Assembly: GCA_900547305.1 (NCBI GenBank)
Contig: URGH01000027.1
Span: 1 to 30,539 of the forward strand
Source of the DNA: an uncultured Oscillospiraceae bacterium
Lineage (GTDB): Bacteria > Bacillota > Clostridia > Oscillospirales > Acutalibacteraceae
Reading direction: 5' to 3'
DNA length: 30,539 bases
Shown: one piece after another, positions 15,513 to 23,489 of the stretch
How the letters are laid out: each line of letters begins with the position of its first letter
How positions within the stretch are numbered: position 1 is the stretch's first letter
Translations under genes and position numbers: made by a program
Notes under the pieces: generated by a model
What the model was told of the DNA's origin: nothing
What the model saw: the letters and a program-made list of their open reading frames with translations, nothing else
Databases searched by the model: none

Positions 15513-16822
15513 AAATACCCAAGCGCATAGCCTCGGTAATAATAAATTCGCTTAAAGGCGGCGTTGTGCCGAGAATAGGGTTGCCCTACATTACCGTGGG
15601 CAGAGAAAGCGAGATTGACGCCTTTTTAAACGATATTGAAATTATAGGCGAGGGCGGCGCCGCTTTCCGCTTTATTGTGGGTAAATACGGCAGCGGCAAA
15701 AGCTTTCTTTTGCAGACCGTGCGCAACTACGCTATGGATAAAAATATGGTGGTGGCTGACGCAGATTTATCCCCTGAGCGGAGACTCCAAGGAACGCGCG
15801 GTCAGGGGCTTGCGACTTATAAGGAGCTTATACGCAATATGTCTACCAAGACCCGCCCCGAGGGCGGCGCACTTACCCTTATTTTAGACCGCTGGATAAG
15901 CGGGCTGCAAACCGAGGTAATGAACGAAAATTCATTCACGATAGATGACAGCCGCATACCCGCGCTTACCGAAAGAAAGATAAGCGAGGTAATAGCATCA
16001 CTTAGCGAAATGGTGCACGGCTTCGATTTTGCACGGCTTTTAACGGTTTATTACAAGGCGTATTTAAACGGCGACGACGAAAGCAAGGCGCGGGTTGTAA
16101 AATGGTTCAGGGGCGAGTACACCACCAAAACCGAGGCTAAGGCGGAGCTCGGCGTAAACATTATTATAACCGACGACGATTGGTACGAGTACATAAAGCT
16201 TTTTGCGTTTTTCCTTAAAAAGGCGGGCTATTCGGGGCTTTTAATACTTATAGACGAGCTTGTTAATATTTACAAAATACCCAACAGCATAACGCGGCAG
16301 TACAACTACGAAAAAATACTCACAATGTATAATGATACTATGCAGGGCAAGGCGCAGTATATGGGCATTATAATGAGCGGCACGCCGCAGTGCATTGAGG
16401 ATACACGGCGCGGCGTTTACAGCTACGAGGCGCTGAAATCCCGCCTTACAGAGGGACGTTTCGGTAAAGGGGAGCTTAAAGATATGTCTGCCCCCGTTAT
16501 AAAGCTGGCGCCGCTGACCTACGAAGAATTACTGGTGCTTATAGAAAAGCTGACCGAAATACACGCCGTGCTTTATGAATACACGCCCGACATAACCGAA
16601 AACGATATGATAGAGTTTATAAAGCTGGAATTTTCCCGCATTGGTGCGGACAGCGCCATAACCCCGCGCGAGGTAATACGCGATTATATTGAGCTTTTGA
16701 ATATTATCCACCAAAACCCGGGAACGGATATAAAAACGCTTTTGACTTCAGACGGGTTCAGCTTTGCAAAGCCCGAGCCGCAGGGCGAGGTAGCCGCCGA
16801 ATTTGCCGAATTTGAGCTTTGA
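15509..16822 (+). CDS. BrxD-like P-loop ATPase (DUF2791 family)
   Basis: A 437-residue ATPase of the BREX BrxC/BrxD-type AAA superfamily. It starts with the family pattern GVVPRIGLPYITVGRESEI (18-36), then Walker A GKYGSGKS (58-65), a conserved DADLSPERRLQG (84-95), Walker B LLILIDE (244-250) and a sensor-like strand GIIMSGTPQCIED (286-298), followed by a winged-helix region with LTYEELLVLIEKL. Closest match is BrxD of BREX types 2, 5 and 6, which is encoded beside the helicase BrxHI, as here. Nucleotide-dependent loading or switching on DNA is an inference. It overlaps the gene before by 4 nt and is followed by the helicase gene 11 nt later. Confidence 0.87.
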   Translation: MKIPKRIASVIINSLKGGVVPRIGLPYITVGRESEIDAFLNDIEIIGEGGAAFRFIVGKYGSGKSFLLQTVRNYAMDKNMVVADADLSPERRLQGTRGQGLATYKELIRNMSTKTRPEGGALTLILDRWISGLQTEVMNENSFTIDDSRIPALTERKISEVIASLSEMVHGFDFARLLTVYYKAYLNGDDESKARVVKWFRGEYTTKTEAKAELGVNIIITDDDWYEYIKLFAFFLKKAGYSGLLILIDELVNIYKIPNSITRQYNYEKILTMYNDTMQGKAQYMGIIMSGTPQCIEDTRRGVYSYEALKSRLTEGRFGKGELKDMSAPVIKLAPLTYEELLVLIEKLTEIHAVLYEYTPDITENDMIEFIKLEFSRIGADSAITPREVIRDYIELLNIIHQNPGTDIKTLLTSDGFSFAKPEPQGEVAAEFAEFEL

Positions 16823-16833
16823 GGTATAACGCA

Positions 16834-19062
16834 ATGAACGTTTTTGAAAGATACGCGCCCTTTGTTCAGGACTTTATTTACCGTAACGGCTGGGAAACGC
16901 TGCGCGGCGTGCAGGTGGCTGCGGGCGAGGCAATTTTCGGAACGGACTGTAACGTTCTGCTTTCCGCCTCAACCGCGTCGGGCAAAACAGAGGCGGCGTT
17001 TTTTCCCATACTCACCCTGTTTTCGGAGAACCCGCCCGCATCCGTCGGGGCTATATACATAGGTCCCTTAAAGGCGCTTATAAACGACCAGTTTTCGCGC
17101 CTTTCAGAGCTTTGCGCCGACGCCCAAATTCCCGTTTGGCACTGGCACGGGGATGTTGCGCAATCGCACAAGGAAAAGCTATTAAAGCACCCTTCCGGAA
17201 TTTTGCAGATAACCCCCGAATCGCTTGAAGCGTTGCTTTTGCACAAGCACGCCTATATTCCGAAATTATTCGGCGATTTGCGGTTTATTGTAATTGACGA
17301 GGTTCATTCTTTACTGCGCGGCGACCGCGGCGGGCAGACCCTGTGCCTGATTGAGCGGCTTTCGCGTATGGCGGGGGTAAACCCGCGCAGAATAGGGCTT
17401 TCCGCCACAATAGGCGACCCCGAGGGCACGGGCAGATATTTAGCCGCGGGCACGGGCAGAGAAACGGTTATACCGAAAGTAGAGCAGGGCAAGGTAAAGT
17501 GGCGGTTATCATTAGAGCATTTTTTCACAACGCCGGGCGTAGAAGAATCCCCCGCAGACGAAAAAACGGCGCTGCCGGTACTTGATATGAAGACCGACAC
17601 TGCCCCCGAAAACTCAGACCCCGGCTTTGCCTATGTTTTTGAGCACACAAGGGGCAAAAAGTGCCTTATTTTCGTTAATTCCCGCGAGGAGTGCGAGGCG
17701 GTAACCACCACGCTGCGCGGCTATTGCGAGGCGCGGCATGAGCCCGACAGATTTTTAATTCACCACGGCAACCTTTCGGCGTCCTTTCGCGAAACCGCCG
17801 AATCGGTTATGAAGGACGACGAGCAGTGCATGACCACCGTAACCACGGCTACGCTGGAGCTGGGAATAGATATAGGCAGGCTGGAGCGTGCCTTTCAGAT
17901 AGACGCGCCCTTTACCGTATCTTCATTTTTGCAGCGGATGGGGCGCACGGGCAGGCGGGGTCTGCCGCCCGAAATGTGGTTTGTAATGCGCGAAGAGCAG
18001 CCCGAGGCGCGGGCAATGCTGCCCGAAACCGTGCCCTGGTCGCTGCTGCAAGGCATAGCGCTTATTCAGCTTTACACCGAGGAACGTTGGGTTGAGCCGC
18101 CCAAAACCGACAGGCTGCCTTTCAGCCTTTTATACCACCAAACTATGAGTACATTGGCGTCCTCTGGCGAGTTATCTCCCGCGGCGCTGGCTTCGCGCGT
18201 GCTTACCCTTAAAAGTTTTGAAAGAATAGACAAGGAAGACTATAGGACCCTTTTGCGCCATTTAATTGAGACTGACCACATTGAGCGCACCGAGACGGGC
18301 GGGCTTATAGTGGGGCTTGCGGGCGAGCGACAGATAAACTCCTTTAAATTTTACGCGGTGTTTAAGGAAAACGAGGAATACACCGTGCGCAGCAATTCCG
18401 AGGAACTGGGAACTATAGTAATGCCGCCGCCCGTGGGCGAAAAAATTGCCATTGCGGGGCACGTGTGGATAGTGGAGGAGGTAGACCACAAGAGGCACTT
18501 GGTATATTGTGAGCAGGTGCGGGGCAAGGTGCCCGCCTATTTCGGGCAGTGCCCGGGGGATATTAACACAAAAGTGCTTGAACGTATGCGCAAGGTGCTG
18601 GCTGAAGATAAAATTTACCCCTACCTTATGAAAAACGCGCTCGGCAGACTATACGATGCGCGCAGTGTTGCCAGACTTGGCGGGGTAACAACCGAGCCGC
18701 TTATAAACCTGGGCGGCGATATGTGGTGCCTGTTTCCTTGGCTCGGCACATATGCCTTTCTTGCCATGGAGCGCTTTTTAAAACTTAAATGCGCAAAGGA
18801 TTTAGGGCTTACAGCCCTTGACCCCGCAAGACCGTACTTTATTCAGTTTAAAATGAAAGCCACGCGCGAGCAGTTTTTTAAGGTTTTAAAGGAAAAAGAA
18901 AAGCAGCCGCTTGACCCTATGGAGCTTGTATACCCCGGTGAAGTGCCGCTTTTTGAAAAGTACGATGAATTTGTGCCGCCCGAGCTTGTGCGCAAGGGCT
19001 TTGCCTACGGTATACTTGCAACCGACGAAATGAAAGCGCGAATACGCGGCTGGGAACTTTAA
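16834..19062 (+). CDS. Lhr/BrxHI-like DEAD/DEAH-box helicase
   Basis: A 742-residue superfamily 2 helicase. Motif I ASTASGKT (45-52), motif Ia GPLKALINDQ, motif II DEVH (155-158), motif III SAT (190-192), motif IV region CLIFVNSREECE, motif V TTATLELGIDIG (337-348) and motif VI QRMGRTGRRG (367-376). The C-terminal half (about 385-742) resembles Lhr-type accessory domains. It should translocate on single-stranded DNA with ATP and unwind DNA or DNA-RNA. ATG 16834 is preferred: GAGG lies 9 nt upstream, overlapping the previous stop. Last gene of the operon, ended by a strong terminator. Confidence 0.88.
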   Translation: MNVFERYAPFVQDFIYRNGWETLRGVQVAAGEAIFGTDCNVLLSASTASGKTEAAFFPILTLFSENPPASVGAIYIGPLKALINDQFSRLSELCADAQIPVWHWHGDVAQSHKEKLLKHPSGILQITPESLEALLLHKHAYIPKLFGDLRFIVIDEVHSLLRGDRGGQTLCLIERLSRMAGVNPRRIGLSATIGDPEGTGRYLAAGTGRETVIPKVEQGKVKWRLSLEHFFTTPGVEESPADEKTALPVLDMKTDTAPENSDPGFAYVFEHTRGKKCLIFVNSREECEAVTTTLRGYCEARHEPDRFLIHHGNLSASFRETAESVMKDDEQCMTTVTTATLELGIDIGRLERAFQIDAPFTVSSFLQRMGRTGRRGLPPEMWFVMREEQPEARAMLPETVPWSLLQGIALIQLYTEERWVEPPKTDRLPFSLLYHQTMSTLASSGELSPAALASRVLTLKSFERIDKEDYRTLLRHLIETDHIERTETGGLIVGLAGERQINSFKFYAVFKENEEYTVRSNSEELGTIVMPPPVGEKIAIAGHVWIVEEVDHKRHLVYCEQVRGKVPAYFGQCPGDINTKVLERMRKVLAEDKIYPYLMKNALGRLYDARSVARLGGVTTEPLINLGGDMWCLFPWLGTYAFLAMERFLKLKCAKDLGLTALDPARPYFIQFKMKATREQFFKVLKEKEKQPLDPMELVYPGEVPLFEKYDEFVPPELVRKGFAYGILATDEMKARIRGWEL

Positions 19063-19086
19063 TTGAATAGCTTTAAGCCAAACCGG

Positions 19087-19113
19087 ACAGCCGCTGACTG
19101 CGGCTGTTTTTTT
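19087..19113 (+). terminator. intrinsic terminator of the TerB-BrxD-helicase operon
   Basis: ACAGCCGC (19087-19094), loop TGACT, GCGGCTGT (19100-19107), then T7. A clean Rho-independent terminator 25 nt after the helicase stop. Confidence 0.93.
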
Positions 19114-19129
19114 ATTTTATCTGCCAAAA

Positions 19130-19176
19130 GCACATACTTTTTTCACTGTACGGTTTTACGGTGAAAAAGTATGTGC
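19130..19176. repeat. long near-perfect hairpin
   Basis: GCACATACTTTTTTCAC pairs with GTGAAAAAGTATGTGC with a single extra T, and the stem continues through CTGTA/TACGG with a G-U pair to a small loop, about 20 bp in all. There is no T-run on the plus side. Could be an end-stabilising structure, a small RNA or a miniature repeat. Confidence 0.75.
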
Positions 19177-19242
19177 AAATGCAAGGTGGAAAAATTTTAC
19201 AAAACGTGCTAAAATATTTCCATAATAAAGAGGAGGGCGTAT

Positions 19243-20466
19243 ATGTTTGAAATTGAAAAAGATAATGCTAAAATCGGCAAGCACCTTGAAAAGCTGATTT
19301 TATCAAAACACAAGAGTATTCGGCAGTTTTGCAGGGAATACCTTAAGCTTTCAAAGGGTAATTACGACAAAACAGAAAAGGATAATTGCGATAAAAAAGA
19401 AGACGAAAAAGAATTGGATAATATGGCAACCAGAATGTCGGCGATTATAAAGGGTAAAAAATCGATCCAATTTTACGATTTGCCGATATTTTGCGAGCTT
19501 TTGGAGGTGTCCTGCGAAGAAATAATAACCGCAGGTCGGCACTATGAGCCTATAAGCGGTCACGTTACTAATTATGAAATTGCCTTTTCAAAGGACAGGG
19601 ACAAGTGGGAAAAATACATAAACCGACCCGACAAGCTAATACTGAACCCTGATGAATACGGTAAAACCGTTATAGATTACGCGCTTGAATTTAAGAATTA
19701 CGATTTCTTAAAGTATCTTATGGATAAGAATTACATATGGTTTGTTGATAACGGTGAGCGAGATTGTACCCAGCAAGCAAATGGATTTGGTGCCGGAACA
19801 AGCATTAAAAAACGTAAAATCTACGATGTGGACTCTCTTGATGCCGAGCTGATGAACCCTATCAAAGAAAACAAACTGCGGCAAAGCTTGATTGCGCTTG
19901 CAATTGAAAATATGGACATTCCTATGCTGGATACGCTCAGGGCACGCGAAATCCCGGCATTATATGAAATTACTATCGGCTTCAGTGCGCAAACAAACTG
20001 CGAAGATTATTACGATGATACGGTAATTGAAGAAATAGTAACGCATAACGAGGTTTTGGATTACTTTACCGACGATATTGAAATTAAGAATCAATTTGAT
20101 AATCCGCAAATGTTTATTTATCCGTATATCGGCAAGGTGCTTGAGCGTTTAATAGAAATTAAAAGCAAAAATACGGAATATGTTATCCGCCGAATTACTG
20201 AGCATAACCAAGCGGTTTACGAAAAATTGCAATCATTGATAAATATTGCCGTTAAAATAACAAATTTAGATCCGATGTTTCATTTTGATTTTAACGATGA
20301 TGAGGGTTTTCTATCGTATATGATTCCCGGTTCAAAGGAGGATTTTGTAAAATTTTGCGCAAATGTGATCTGCACGGATATAAAATCCAACGATCCGACA
20401 ATTGAAATCCTGTTAAATAAATTAAACGAAAGCTATGATTCGGTAAGAGATATCAAACCGAATTAA
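19243..20466 (+). CDS. XRE-like helix-turn-helix protein with ankyrin-like repeats
   Basis: A 407-residue soluble, acidic protein. The N-terminus resembles an XRE DNA-binding domain: IGKHLEKLILSKHKSIRQFC, then RMSAIIKGKKSIQFYDLPIF and CELLEVSCEEIITAG, as in cI/Cro-type proteins. A highly charged insert (about 46-64, Lys/Asp/Glu-rich) splits it. Residues about 120-260 have ankyrin-like helical pairs (YGKTVIDYALEFKNYDFLKY; LRQSLIALAIENMDIPMLDT). The C-terminal ~150 residues are helical with no known domain. Possibly a regulator whose repeats sense a partner protein. RBS GAGGAGGG. It stands behind a terminator and long hairpin, so has its own promoter. Confidence 0.6.
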   Translation: MFEIEKDNAKIGKHLEKLILSKHKSIRQFCREYLKLSKGNYDKTEKDNCDKKEDEKELDNMATRMSAIIKGKKSIQFYDLPIFCELLEVSCEEIITAGRHYEPISGHVTNYEIAFSKDRDKWEKYINRPDKLILNPDEYGKTVIDYALEFKNYDFLKYLMDKNYIWFVDNGERDCTQQANGFGAGTSIKKRKIYDVDSLDAELMNPIKENKLRQSLIALAIENMDIPMLDTLRAREIPALYEITIGFSAQTNCEDYYDDTVIEEIVTHNEVLDYFTDDIEIKNQFDNPQMFIYPYIGKVLERLIEIKSKNTEYVIRRITEHNQAVYEKLQSLINIAVKITNLDPMFHFDFNDDEGFLSYMIPGSKEDFVKFCANVICTDIKSNDPTIEILLNKLNESYDSVRDIKPN

Positions 20467-20492
20467 TAAAATCATTGAAAGGACGGAAAAGA

Positions 20493-20783
20493 ATGAAAAA
20501 GGTATCGTCTTATACACACAGTAAAAAGCAGCTTGATGATTACTCAAATCAACATAATCCGAATAATAAAGCATACCGTGCCAATCAGTCTAATAATGAC
20601 CGTCAAACCAAATCAAAACAAATAATTAACAAAAAAGCCTTGATGAAAATGTTAAACGAGTTGATGTGCGGCGATAGCTTTTACATATCAAAATCAGAGG
20701 AGGAAAATTTATGTATTGTCAAAACTGCGGGAAAATGCAAGAAAACGGTTCTGCTGTCTGCGCTGATTGCGGAGCGGAGCTGA
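20493..20783 (+). CDS. small conserved-type hydrophilic protein, overlapping the next gene
   Basis: A 96-residue basic protein as read. The first ~45 residues (HSKKQLDDYSNQHNPNNKAY followed by RANQSNNDRQTKSKQ) have the Asn/Gln-rich look of short proteins seen widely in Clostridia. The last 24 codons overlap the zinc-ribbon gene in another frame, and the AGGAGG of that gene lies inside this ORF, so the C-terminus may be an artefact of a lost stop. ATG 20493 follows AAAGGA; the upstream TTG is less likely. Function unknown. Confidence 0.5.
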   Translation: MKKVSSYTHSKKQLDDYSNQHNPNNKAYRANQSNNDRQTKSKQIINKKALMKMLNELMCGDSFYISKSEEENLCIVKTAGKCKKTVLLSALIAERS

Positions 20784-21061
20784 TTGGAAAAAAGGATTAC
20801 GGGCGTAACAACAAGCGGAGCTTTTGGTTTGCCTTATTAAGCTTTTTATTTCCTGTTGCGGGGTTTATACTCTATCTTGTATATGAGGACAGAAAGCCTG
20901 CGCGCGCCCGGTCGCTTATAGTTGGGTTTATAATCGGTATTACAGTAAAATTGCTTTTATTTGTTTTGTTAATTCTCTTGGGGATCGGTATCAGTCAGTT
21001 GATTGATAACAGCGATCTTTGGTTAAACGGTATTTTTGAAGAAGCGCAAATTCCGGTTTAA
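20711..21061 (+). CDS. zinc-ribbon membrane protein
   Basis: A 116-residue protein. Residues 1-23 are a zinc ribbon: YCQNCG and, 13 residues on, CADCG, giving four Cys ligands. After a basic linker come a hydrophobic hairpin (about 36-55) and a longer membrane segment (about 70-96). The C-terminus is short and acidic. Common small membrane proteins in Bacillota have this build; no function is known. ATG 20711 has a strong AGAGGAGGA upstream. It lies convergent to the MATE gene with a shared hairpin at 21073-21111. Confidence 0.8.
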   Translation: MYCQNCGKMQENGSAVCADCGAELIGKKDYGRNNKRSFWFALLSFLFPVAGFILYLVYEDRKPARARSLIVGFIIGITVKLLLFVLLILLGIGISQLIDNSDLWLNGIFEEAQIPV

Positions 21062-21072
21062 AAAATATTCCG

Positions 21073-21111
21073 CAGCCCCCGCCGTACTTTTTCAGAGTGC
21101 GGCGGGGGCTG
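21073..21111 (-). terminator. GC-rich hairpin, terminator of the MATE gene
   Basis: CAGCCCCCGCCGTACT pairs with AGTGCGGCGGGGGCTG (16 bp including one G-U), loop of 7. On the minus strand it is followed by CGGAATATTTTTT, so it best serves the MATE transcript; on the plus strand it ends the zinc-ribbon gene without a T-run. Confidence 0.75.
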
Positions 21112-21139
21112 TCGGCTTACATATGCAAAACCCGATTTA

Positions 21140-22537
21140 TCAGCCGTTTTGTAGGCTTTTATATGTTCTGATTATAACTGCGAGCGAGAAAAAAACGGTT
21201 AATATATCAGCGGCTGGCATTGAATACAGCACGCCGTCAAGCCCGAAGAATAGGGGTAAAATAACCGAAAGCCCCACTCCGAAAACTATTTCGCGCGTCA
21301 TTGAAAGCATGGTGGAGGGTATAGCCTTTCCCATTGCCTGCAAAAAGATAAACGCCGCTTTGTTAATACAGGCGAAAACTATCATGCAAAGGTAAATGCG
21401 GAAAGACTTCACGGCAAAATCGGTGTAATATGCGCTTTCATTAGCTGCGCCGAAAATTTGTATGAGCCCGCGCGGGAATATTTCAATTATTAAAAGCGCG
21501 GCAAGCCCTACCGCCGCTTCCGCAAGCAGCAGTTTTGTGAAAAGCTCTTTTACGCGACTTCTGAGCCCCGCGCCCATATTGTAGCCCACTATAGGTATGC
21601 AGCCCGCCGCCATGCCTACTACAATTGAAATTACTATTTGAAATACTTTCATAACTATGCCAAGCACCGCCATGGGAATTTGCGCATATTCCGCCTGCCC
21701 GAAAACGGGGTCGAGCGCGCCGTATTTTCTTACCATATTATTAATTGCGGCCATTGCCGCCACCAGTGATATCTGCGATAAAAAGCTGCACATTCCGAGA
21801 GATAAGGTTTCCTTTATAATTCCGCCCGATAAACCGAAATCCTTTAGCGAAGGCTTAATTATTTTCATGTGACAAAGATAGTATACGGCTAACGCGGCGG
21901 TTATGATTTGCCCTATAACCGTGGCGACCGCCGCACCCATCATGCCAAGGCGGCAAGTGAAAATAAAAACAGGGTCCAAAATTATGTTGGCAACCGCGCC
22001 CGCGATGGTTGAGAGCATGGCGAATTTCGGGCTGCCGTCCGCCCGTATTACGGGGTTCATTGCCTGACCGAATACATAAAAAGGTAGCCCCAAGGTTATC
22101 CAAAAAAAGTACTCCTTTGAGTAATTATAGGTCTCTTTATTTACCGTTCCGCCGAAAACGGTTATTATGCCGCCTGAAAAGGCAAGGTAAATTACCGTAA
22201 GCGCCACGCCAGAGAGAAGTGATAGCACAACTGCGTTTCCCACGCTTTTCGCGGCGCTGTCGCCGCAGTTTTTACCGAGCGAAATGCTTGAAAAAGCGCA
22301 ACAGCCGTCGCCTATCATAACGGCTATGGCAAGGGCTATTACCGTAAGCGGAAACACAACCGTGTTCGCGGCGTTGCCGTATGAGCCTAAATAATCGGCG
22401 TTGGCTATAAATATTTGGTCTACTATATTGTAAAGCGCGCCGACCAACAGCGAAATAATGCAGGGCAGCGAGTATTTTAACATCAGCTTTCCCGTTTTTT
22501 CGCTTGAAAGGTATGAATTGTTTTGTTCGTTTTCCAT
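21140..22537 (-). CDS. MATE family efflux transporter
   Basis: A 465-residue integral membrane protein with about twelve membrane segments in two homologous halves. Near the N-terminus: LMLKYSLPCIISLLVGALYN followed by IVDQIFIA, the hallmark of MATE proteins, and later NPVIRADGSPKFAM in the first half. Exports organic cations, drugs or metabolites against Na+ or H+. It sits behind a consensus promoter and a structured leader with an intrinsic terminator (22561-22664), so its expression is probably set by an RNA sensor; that makes the natural substrate possibly the sensed molecule. RBS AAAGGAG. Confidence 0.92.
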   Translation of the reverse strand: MENEQNNSYLSSEKTGKLMLKYSLPCIISLLVGALYNIVDQIFIANADYLGSYGNAANTVVFPLTVIALAIAVMIGDGCCAFSSISLGKNCGDSAAKSVGNAVVLSLLSGVALTVIYLAFSGGIITVFGGTVNKETYNYSKEYFFWITLGLPFYVFGQAMNPVIRADGSPKFAMLSTIAGAVANIILDPVFIFTCRLGMMGAAVATVIGQIITAALAVYYLCHMKIIKPSLKDFGLSGGIIKETLSLGMCSFLSQISLVAAMAAINNMVRKYGALDPVFGQAEYAQIPMAVLGIVMKVFQIVISIVVGMAAGCIPIVGYNMGAGLRSRVKELFTKLLLAEAAVGLAALLIIEIFPRGLIQIFGAANESAYYTDFAVKSFRIYLCMIVFACINKAAFIFLQAMGKAIPSTMLSMTREIVFGVGLSVILPLFFGLDGVLYSMPAADILTVFFSLAVIIRTYKSLQNG

Positions 22538-22560
22538 TTTTTACTCCTTTTGCCGCCGCA

Positions 22561-22587
22561 CAAAAAACACGCGCCCGAAAGCGCGTG
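22561..22587 (-). terminator. attenuator terminator in the MATE leader
   Basis: On the minus strand CACGCGC, loop TTTCGG, GCGCGTG, then T6. It lies 24 nt before the MATE start codon and within its leader RNA, the expression-platform position of a transcriptional riboswitch. Confidence 0.88.
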
Positions 22588-22596
22588 AAAATAAAA

Positions 22597-22664
22597 ACGA
22601 CGCGATACTTTGGGGCTGCTCTGCGTTTCGTATCAGGAAAGAGAGCTTCCGTGTATCGTGTCGT
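22597..22664 (-). promoter_or_regulatory. candidate orphan riboswitch aptamer upstream of MATE gene
   Basis: Read on the minus strand, ACGACACGATAC pairs with GTATCGCGTCGT 44 nt later (11 of 12 bp). The enclosed RNA folds into a second stem, GCTCT/AGAGC, topped by TTTC/GAAA with loop CTGATAC. The joining strands ACGGAA and AGCCCCAAA are unpaired. The loop carries a second GATAC that could compete for the GTATC arm. The attenuator terminator begins 9 nt downstream. I do not recognise a known class. Confidence 0.65.
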
Positions 22665-22685
22665 CAGTTTATTTAATTTTTAAAT

Positions 22686-22714
22686 ATTATACCCTAAATT
22701 TTCCCGTTTGTCAA
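22686..22714 (-). promoter_or_regulatory. consensus promoter of the MATE gene
   Basis: Minus strand TTGACA (22709-22714), 17 nt, TATAAT (22686-22691): perfect consensus. It gives a leader of about 140 nt. Confidence 0.88.
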
Positions 22715-22734
22715 ACATTAAAAACAGGAAATTA

Positions 22735-22765
22735 AGCCGTATCGGGCTGAAAACCCGTTACGGCT
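22735..22765 (-). terminator. terminator of folT
   Basis: AGCCGTATCGGG pairs with CCCGTTACGGCT (11 of 12 bp), loop of 7, overlapping the folT stop codon. T-rich sequence follows on both strands. Confidence 0.75.
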
Positions 22766-23300
22766 GCTTTTTGACCCGCTTATCAATTACACGCACCACG
22801 GGCGGCAGTATAAGTGCAAAAACAAAAGAGGATATTACGGCGGTTATAATTCTTGTAAGCAGCCCGCCCCATACCACGGCGGGGGAGTAATAGCCGTAAA
22901 TAACGCTGTCAAGATAAATTACAAGGGTATTTATTGCCGTTACAATGATCGAGCTTATCGTAATTTCCAATGTCAGCGGCAGCGTTTCAAGGCTGCGCTT
23001 AAACGCAATAAACAAAAGCCCCATGCAAACGCCGCGTATGCCCGCGGGCAGTATCCACAGCACGGTTGTAGGGGTAAGCCCGTAGGTGATGAGCTGGGTT
23101 AAAAACGTGCCGGTAAGACCTACCGCCGCCCCCATAAGCGGGCCGCACTGCACGGCGGCGATTATAATGGGCAGGGCGCCGAGCGGCAGCTTAAAAACAC
23201 CGCTTACACTGTTAAGCAGCGTTGCGCAGTAATCCAGCACAAAGCAGAATGCGGCAAGCACCGAGCAAAAGCATAATTGACCTACATAATTTTTTTTCAT
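22758..23300 (-). CDS. folT: ECF transporter S component, folate family
   Basis: A 180-residue membrane protein with about six segments, the substrate-binding (S) subunit of an energy-coupling factor importer. The pattern LPLGALPIIIAAVQCGPLMG followed by AAVGLTGTFLTQLI is typical of FolT-type proteins. It needs the EcfAA'T module, which is not in this window, so it shares a genome-wide ECF module. Assignment to folate is strongly supported by the tetrahydrofolate riboswitch in its leader. Its AAGGAGG site lies inside a hairpin (23306-23345). Short C-terminal basic tail. Confidence 0.9.
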   Translation of the reverse strand: MKKNYVGQLCFCSVLAAFCFVLDYCATLLNSVSGVFKLPLGALPIIIAAVQCGPLMGAAVGLTGTFLTQLITYGLTPTTVLWILPAGIRGVCMGLLFIAFKRSLETLPLTLEITISSIIVTAINTLVIYLDSVIYGYYSPAVVWGGLLTRIITAVISSFVFALILPPVVRVIDKRVKKQP

Positions 23301-23345
23301 AAAAAAACCTCCTTATTTACCCGTTTTACCGATAATAAGGAGATT
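23301..23345 (-). promoter_or_regulatory. folT expression platform: hairpin covering the ribosome binding site
   Basis: On the minus strand AATCTCCTTATT pairs with AATAAGGAGGTT (12 bp with one G-U), followed by T7 and ATG. The same hairpin buries AAGGAGG and has the form of an intrinsic terminator. Confidence 0.8.
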
Positions 23346-23360
23346 ACATCTTCATATTAG

Positions 23361-23461
23361 CCGGCAGCGGGATGCGACTGCCGTACCGCGGAAAAATCCC
23401 TTCGTCTGCCCGGCAACTCCCCGTCCCGGCAGCACTTAACGCACGACTGTCTACTCTGCAT
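23361..23461 (-). ncRNA. tetrahydrofolate (THF) riboswitch
   Basis: The minus strand shows the conserved THF riboswitch blocks in order: GCAGAGTAGAC, GTGCGTTAAGTG, GGGACGGGGAGTTGCC, CAGACGAAGGG, CGCGGTACGGC and CGCATCCCGCTGCCGG. These match the four-way THF aptamer with its long-range pseudoknot (GGGACGGGGAG region). The aptamer binds reduced folates and lowers expression of folate import genes. It lies between the 23490 promoter and folT. Confidence 0.93.
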
Positions 23462-23489
23462 GGTGTTCGGTATTGTGACACCGAGTATT

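Noticed and set aside
14052..19062. Complete BREX system
   Set aside because: No pglX methylase, pglZ, brxA, brxB or brxC gene flanks it, and clear promoter and terminator signals bracket just three genes.
22597..22664. Second THF riboswitch
   Set aside because: None of the conserved THF blocks (GCGTTAAGTG, GGGACGGGGAG, CGCATCCCGC) is present, and the fold is a simple nested stem.
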